46,315 nucleotides of DNA from an uncultured Clostridia bacterium (lineage in GTDB: Bacteria; Bacillota; Clostridia; Oscillospirales; CAG-272), in NCBI GenBank assembly GCA_904501865.1, contig CAJGCF010000003.1:1-46315 (forward strand), read 5' to 3'. Below, piece after piece: positions 43,145 to 46,315 of the stretch. The notes beneath the pieces were generated by a model. The model made no database searches. It had not been told where the DNA came from and worked only from the letters and a program-made list of their open reading frames with translations. The first letter of the stretch is position 1. Every line of letters begins with the position of its first letter. Position numbers and translations under genes: made by a program.

Positions 43145-43602
43145 GCGTCGGCACTCTCAAGGAAGACTATCTCAGACAAGCCGTTTCTGAATATGAAAAA
43201 AGGCTCTCAGGCTTCTGTCGTGTGGAGCAGATAAACATAAAAGAGGAAAAGCTCCCGTCCGACCCTTCCGACGGAGAGATAAGGCGTGCGCTTGCCGAGG
43301 AGGCAAAGGCAATACTTGCCGCTATGCCCGACAAATCTTACAAGATAGCTCTGTGCGTGGAGGGACAGCAATTCTCCTCCCCTGCCCTTGCCGAGAAGAT
43401 AGAGGCGGCATTCGGGCTCGCCAACGAGCTCTGCTTTGTGATAGGCTCGTCACACGGACTTGACGACAGTGTCAAAAACGTCGCCGACCTCAAGCTCTCC
43501 GTCTCAAAGCTGACCTTTCCGCATCAGCTGATGCGTCCCATTCTGCTTGAGAGCGTCTACCGATGCCTCAATATTATCAAGGGAACTAAATATCATAAGT
43601 AA
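43123..43602 (+). CDS. rlmH: 23S rRNA pseudouridine-1915 N3-methyltransferase RlmH
   Basis: 159 residues, the standard length. SPOUT-class enzyme acting on 70S ribosomes. FVIGSSHGLDDSV is the SAM-binding knot motif, and the C-terminal LTFPHQLMRPILLESVYRC followed by IIKGTKYHK is diagnostic. GGAGGATAGCTT precedes the start inside walJ, so translation is probably coupled. A strong terminator follows directly. Confidence 0.97.
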   Translation: MATLRFISVGTLKEDYLRQAVSEYEKRLSGFCRVEQINIKEEKLPSDPSDGEIRRALAEEAKAILAAMPDKSYKIALCVEGQQFSSPALAEKIEAAFGLANELCFVIGSSHGLDDSVKNVADLKLSVSKLTFPHQLMRPILLESVYRCLNIIKGTKYHK

Positions 43603-43626
43603 AAAGACCGCAAATGCGGTCTTTTT
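43601..43626 (+). terminator. Terminator of the galK-rlmH operon
   Basis: AAAAAGACCGC (43601-43611) pairs perfectly with GCGGTCTTTTT (43616-43626), with a 4-base loop. Confidence 0.9.
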
Positions 43627-43715
43627 CATCTTTATGGATCAAAGTGTGATATCTCTCCGCTCTTTCTCATAAAATCATTTTGATACACGTCTGCGCCGTG
43701 AAATTGGAGGTAAAA

Positions 43716-44231
43716 ATGAAAAAATTTAGATTTTTGCTCGCGTTTGGTCTTTCTCTCGCGCTTTTATTTGTCACGTGCTCCTGCTCCGAAAAAATCCCCC
43801 CCTCCTGTCGCGATATTCTCGCGGCTATGACGAGCTCCGAGGCGGGTCTGCCCGCGGGGCGCGTATATTCCGCAATGGCAGAGGCAGGAGAGTCTGAATT
43901 TCTTGACGATTCGCTTCTTGCCGCGCTTTACGGAGGCGGCAGCCTACCTGACGTGTCAGAGGATTGGCTTGACTGTGCAGTGTTTCTTCCGTCCTCATCA
44001 CACCCCTGTGAGCTTGCCGTCTTTCTCTGCTCCTCACACGATGCCGCTTCTGACACCGCGAGGCTACTCTGCTCACGTCTGCGCTCACTGAAAAATGCAA
44101 AATCCACCTGCGAGGAGTTCTCTCTTATGCTCGAATCTGCTTCGGTGACTATTTGCGGCAATTTTGTACTCTTTATAGTGTCATCCGACACGCAAAATTC
44201 ACTCAAGATAGCCAAATCATTGATAAGTTGA
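43716..44231 (+). CDS. Putative lipoprotein, DUF4358-like
   Basis: 171 residues. A signal peptide (KKFRFLLAFGLSLALLFVTCSC) ends in a lipobox-like VTC, so the mature protein would be lipid-anchored on the outer face of the membrane. The rest (LYGGGSLPDVSEDWLDCAVFLPSSSHPCELAVFLCSS) matches the pattern of DUF4358 lipoproteins of Clostridia, recalled and not searched. The start at 43716 has GGAGG upstream. It is monocistronic. Confidence 0.8.
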   Translation: MKKFRFLLAFGLSLALLFVTCSCSEKIPPSCRDILAAMTSSEAGLPAGRVYSAMAEAGESEFLDDSLLAALYGGGSLPDVSEDWLDCAVFLPSSSHPCELAVFLCSSHDAASDTARLLCSRLRSLKNAKSTCEEFSLMLESASVTICGNFVLFIVSSDTQNSLKIAKSLIS

Positions 44232-44267
44232 TAAAATTCTCGTCATTTTGGCGTCTTTGCATAGCGC

Positions 44268-44296
44268 GTACTTGTGTTCCTATCCGACACAAGTAC
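44268..44296 (+). terminator. Hairpin after the lipoprotein gene
   Basis: GTACTTGTGT (44268-44277) pairs perfectly with ACACAAGTAC (44287-44296), followed by ATTTCCTTG. Confidence 0.55.
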
Positions 44297-44364
44297 ATTT
44301 CCTTGATTACGCGTTATCTCCACTTAAAATGTAGTTAAGCTTGCTTAATAAATCCAAAGAAAAC

Positions 44365-44394
44365 AATAGCCGCGTTTTTATAGATGCGGCTATT
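44365..44394. terminator. Terminator of metA, possibly bidirectional
   Basis: AATAGCCGC (44365-44373) pairs with GCGGCTATT (44386-44394). TTGTTTTC follows on the minus strand and TGTTAATTTT on the plus strand. Confidence 0.7.
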
Positions 44395-44436
44395 TGTTAA
44401 TTTTGCTTAATTTAAAGTTAAGTTATGTTAATATTA

Positions 44437-45351
44437 TTACAAAGACATGAGGTCGTACGGAGTAGACTGATAAACGAAATAATTGAGCCAATTTATAAAC
44501 AAAAGGCTTCCGTGGGCTCTCCAACGCACAACGGGTTCGTTGCTCGGGTCATCATTTTTGTAATAATTTTCAGGCATTTCTATGGGCAGGCCTGCCGCGA
44601 GATCGCGGCGGTATTCCGCGTCAAGCGTAAGCGGATCGTACTCGCTATGTCCCATAACGAAGAACTGTCTGCCGCCGTTTCTCGACACTATATGCACTCC
44701 CGCTCTTTCGCTCGATGCCAACACCTTGAGCTCGGGTACTGCCTCCACGTCTTCCCTGTTCACCGTCGTATGACGTGAATGAGGAACGTAAAACTCCGCA
44801 TCAAAGCCCCTCAAAAGCATAGATTTTTTATGGTCTGCCTGATGAGGAAATACGCCGAAAAGCTTTGACGGCATAACGTGTTTTTGTATTCCGTAGTGGT
44901 AGTAGAGTCCCGCCTGCGCACCCCAACAGATATGCATTGTACTATGGACATGTGTCTTTGTCCACTCCATTATCTCGCACAGCTCACTCCAATAGTCTAC
45001 CTCCTCGAACTCCATCATCTCCACGGGTGCGCCCGTGATGATCATACCGTCAAAGCGCTGCTCCTTGACATCGTCAAACGTCTTGTAAAAGGCGAGCAGG
45101 TGCTCCTGCGCGGTGTTCGTGGATTGGTGGGACTTGGTTCTGATGAGTGTCAGCTCTATCTGAAGCGGTGTGTTTCCAAGTATGCGCGATATCTGCGTCT
45201 CTGTCTCTACCTTCTTTGGCATTAGATTGAGCAGCAGTATCTTCAAAGGACGTATATCCTGCGTAATGGCTCTTTTTTCCGTCATTACGAATATGTTTTC
45301 ATCTGCCAACGTCTGCACTGCAGGCAGATCGTTCGGTATTTTTATTGGCAT
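44437..45351 (-). CDS. metAA: Homoserine O-acetyltransferase (MetA family)
   Basis: Acylates homoserine for methionine synthesis. 304 residues. The nucleophile is Cys142 (HICWGAQAG), with His235 and Glu237 in FVMGHSEYDP completing the triad. At position 111 there is glutamate (TGAPVEMMEF), the residue that marks acetyl-CoA rather than succinyl-CoA use in this family. The start at 45351 has GGAGG upstream; the longer frame runs into a hairpin-rich leader. An O-acetylhomoserine sulfhydrylase lies upstream on the same strand, consistent with the acetyl route. Confidence 0.96.
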   Translation of the reverse strand: MPIKIPNDLPAVQTLADENIFVMTEKRAITQDIRPLKILLLNLMPKKVETETQISRILGNTPLQIELTLIRTKSHQSTNTAQEHLLAFYKTFDDVKEQRFDGMIITGAPVEMMEFEEVDYWSELCEIMEWTKTHVHSTMHICWGAQAGLYYHYGIQKHVMPSKLFGVFPHQADHKKSMLLRGFDAEFYVPHSRHTTVNREDVEAVPELKVLASSERAGVHIVSRNGGRQFFVMGHSEYDPLTLDAEYRRDLAAGLPIEMPENYYKNDDPSNEPVVRWRAHGSLLFINWLNYFVYQSTPYDLMSL

Positions 45352-45416
45352 ATTTTTCCTCCGAAGGTTAGTTTGCAATATAGATTTTTTGTGAATTTTC
45401 TTGAAAAGAAAGCAGC

Positions 45417-45458
45417 AAACTCGCAAGCGAGCTTTGCGCGAGTTTTCCAAGAAAACTC
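45417..45458. repeat. Two hairpins in the metA leader
   Basis: An AAACTCGC...GCGAGTTT stem and the perfect GAGTTTTC-CAA-GAAAACTC (45440-45458) lie about 70-110 bases before metA. No S-box (SAM-I) core is visible. Confidence 0.5.
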
Positions 45459-45500
45459 TGCGTAGCAAAAGGAATTCCAAAACATTTGGGATTCTAGTTG

Positions 45501-45561
45501 CCGTGGAGTGACGATAAAATCCGTCGAGTCGAATTTTAGCCTACTGAGATATTCTCCACGG
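45501..45561 (-). promoter_or_regulatory. Structured segment upstream of metA
   Basis: CCGTGGAG (45501-45508) pairs with CTCCACGG (45554-45561) around a GACG/CGTC hairpin (45510-45525). Possible unknown leader structure for metA, or a terminator remnant. Confidence 0.35.
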
Positions 45562-45624
45562 AGCAGTATAGAACACAACCGATATAACCAATTTTAACTT
45601 AATGACATTTCAAGTTAAAATAGA

Positions 45625-45757
45625 CTTTCTCGGATAGGTTCAATACCTTATCAACACAGAAACGTCAGCGAGGGATTTGTCGCAGAAAAATCCTCCGACA
45701 CTCTAAAAGGACCTTCTATTTGTGCAAGTTCTTTGCCAAGCTTTCTTTCAAGAAAGC
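45625..45757. repeat. 133-bp intergenic repeat, copy 2 (metY-metA)
   Basis: Second copy of the element at 28013-28145, same length and orientation, here after metY. Terminal CTTTCTCG/CAAGAAAG and the internal CTAAAAGGACCTTCTATTT and GCAGAAAAATCCTCCGACA blocks are conserved. Confidence 0.85.
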
Positions 45758-45808
45758 GTCTTGTCGTAGCACCTGCTATCTTCACTTCTATCCCTAAACT
45801 CCAACCAA

Positions 45809-46315
45809 TTATATTTTATCCAAAGCCTGCTGAATATCAGCAATAAGATCCTCGGCATCCTCGAGACCGCAGGAAAGGCGAACGAGGTCAGGAGCAACAC
45901 CCGAAGCTATAAGGTCAGCGTCAGAGAGCTGACGGTGAGTGGTAGTAGCAGGATGGAGACAACAAGAGCGCGCGTCGGCGACGTGCGTCTCAATAGCAAT
46001 AAGCTCAAGCGCGTTCATAAACTTCGCCGCAGCATCTCTGCCGCCCTTAACGCCAAAGCTTACCACTCCACAGGTGCCGTTTGGCATATACTTCTGAGCC
46101 AGAGCATAGTCCTTGTTTGACTCAAGTCCCGAATAATTTACCCAAGCTATCTTGTCGTTTGCCTCAAGATATTTCGCAACCGCAAGACCGTTCTCGCAGT
46201 GGCGCTTCATTCTTACGTGAAGGCTCTCAAGACCGAGATTGAGTATAAATGCACTCTGAGGCGCGGGAGTTGAACCAAAATCACGCATAAGCTGTGCAGT
46301 TGCTTTTGTGATATA
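45809..46315 (-). CDS. metY: O-acetylhomoserine sulfhydrylase, C-terminal part (cut by window edge)
   Basis: The 168 visible C-terminal codons belong to a Cys/Met-metabolism PLP enzyme. RDFGSTPAPQSAFILNLGLESLHVRMKRHCENG, CGVVSFGVKGG and THVADARSCCLHPATTTHRQLS are typical of the MetY (O-acetylhomoserine aminocarboxypropyltransferase) branch. It makes homocysteine from O-acetylhomoserine and sulfide. The frame is open to the window end at 46315, so the N-terminal part with the PLP lysine is outside. Next to metA it forms a two-step homocysteine pathway. Confidence 0.93.
   Translation of the reverse strand, partial: YITKATAQLMRDFGSTPAPQSAFILNLGLESLHVRMKRHCENGLAVAKYLEANDKIAWVNYSGLESNKDYALAQKYMPNGTCGVVSFGVKGGRDAAAKFMNALELIAIETHVADARSCCLHPATTTHRQLSDADLIASGVAPDLVRLSCGLEDAEDLIADIQQALDKI

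Noticed and set aside
45352..45808. SAM-I riboswitch before metA
   Set aside because: A CGGCAAC string is present, but the GAGGGA and GGCCC core segments and the closing stem are missing.

Overview
The window looks like a chromosomal segment of an anaerobic, low- to mid-GC Firmicute (class Clostridia, probably a gut-type lineage). The evidence is two T-box leaders, an RNase J, an AbrB/SpoVT-type regulator, an RlmH-WalJ pair, an acetyl-type MetA beside MetY, AGGAGG-like ribosome binding sites almost everywhere, and sigma-A promoters of the form TTGACA-17-TATAAT. No tRNA, rRNA, CRISPR array or transposase gene was seen.

Layout. 1-4828: the N-terminal part of prfC (RF3), interrupted by an in-frame TAG; a large beta-helix protein on the plus strand; purC; a ZIP metal transporter. 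4933-5507: a small DUF6809-like gene preceded by a strong promoter, a long nested hairpin RNA and a UUCG-loop terminator. 5508-13501: a complete arginine pathway on the minus strand, transcribed argG-(gap)-argH-argC-argJ-argB-argD-argF, with a consensus promoter and ArgR-like half-sites before argG. 14046-26926: a branched-chain amino acid supercluster, transcribed ilvB-ilvN-ilvC-(coaX-like, ECF S component)-ilvD-leuA-leuC-leuD-leuB-ilvE, headed by a T-box whose apparent specifier is CUC (Leu). 27581-29368: ilvA and ridA behind a second T-box with apparent specifier AUC (Ile). 29962-30485: a two-helix membrane peptide and a divergent XRE repressor. 30490-35259: a structured RNA candidate, DUF1292, hemW, lepA, a Cys-tailed 33-residue peptide and a zinc-ribbon protein. 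35396-39864: a SurA/PrsA-like membrane protein, RNase J with a basic N-terminal extension and a long structured leader, and a small membrane protein. 40114-44231 (plus strand): AbrB-like regulator, galactokinase-membrane protein-walJ-rlmH operon, and a lipoprotein. 44437-46315: metA and the 3' part of metY.

The genes form coherent modules. Glutamate-to-arginine synthesis uses the ArgJ acetyl-recycling route. Threonine and pyruvate are converted to Ile, Val and Leu under two tRNA-sensing leaders, with RidA removing the reactive product of IlvA. The coaX-like gene and ECF transporter inside the ilv cluster suggest pantothenate salvage, pantothenate being a ketoisovalerate-derived vitamin. MetA and MetY make homocysteine by the acetyl/sulfhydrylation route.

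The least explained material is non-coding: the structured RNA in front of the DUF6809 gene, the structured RNA after DUF1292, the RNase J leader, and at least two families of short intergenic repeats (a 133-bp element in two copies, and a G-rich/poly-T hairpin family in several copies). Other oddities are the amber codon inside prfC and an Asp-to-Asn change at the first catalytic aspartate of the CoaX-like protein.
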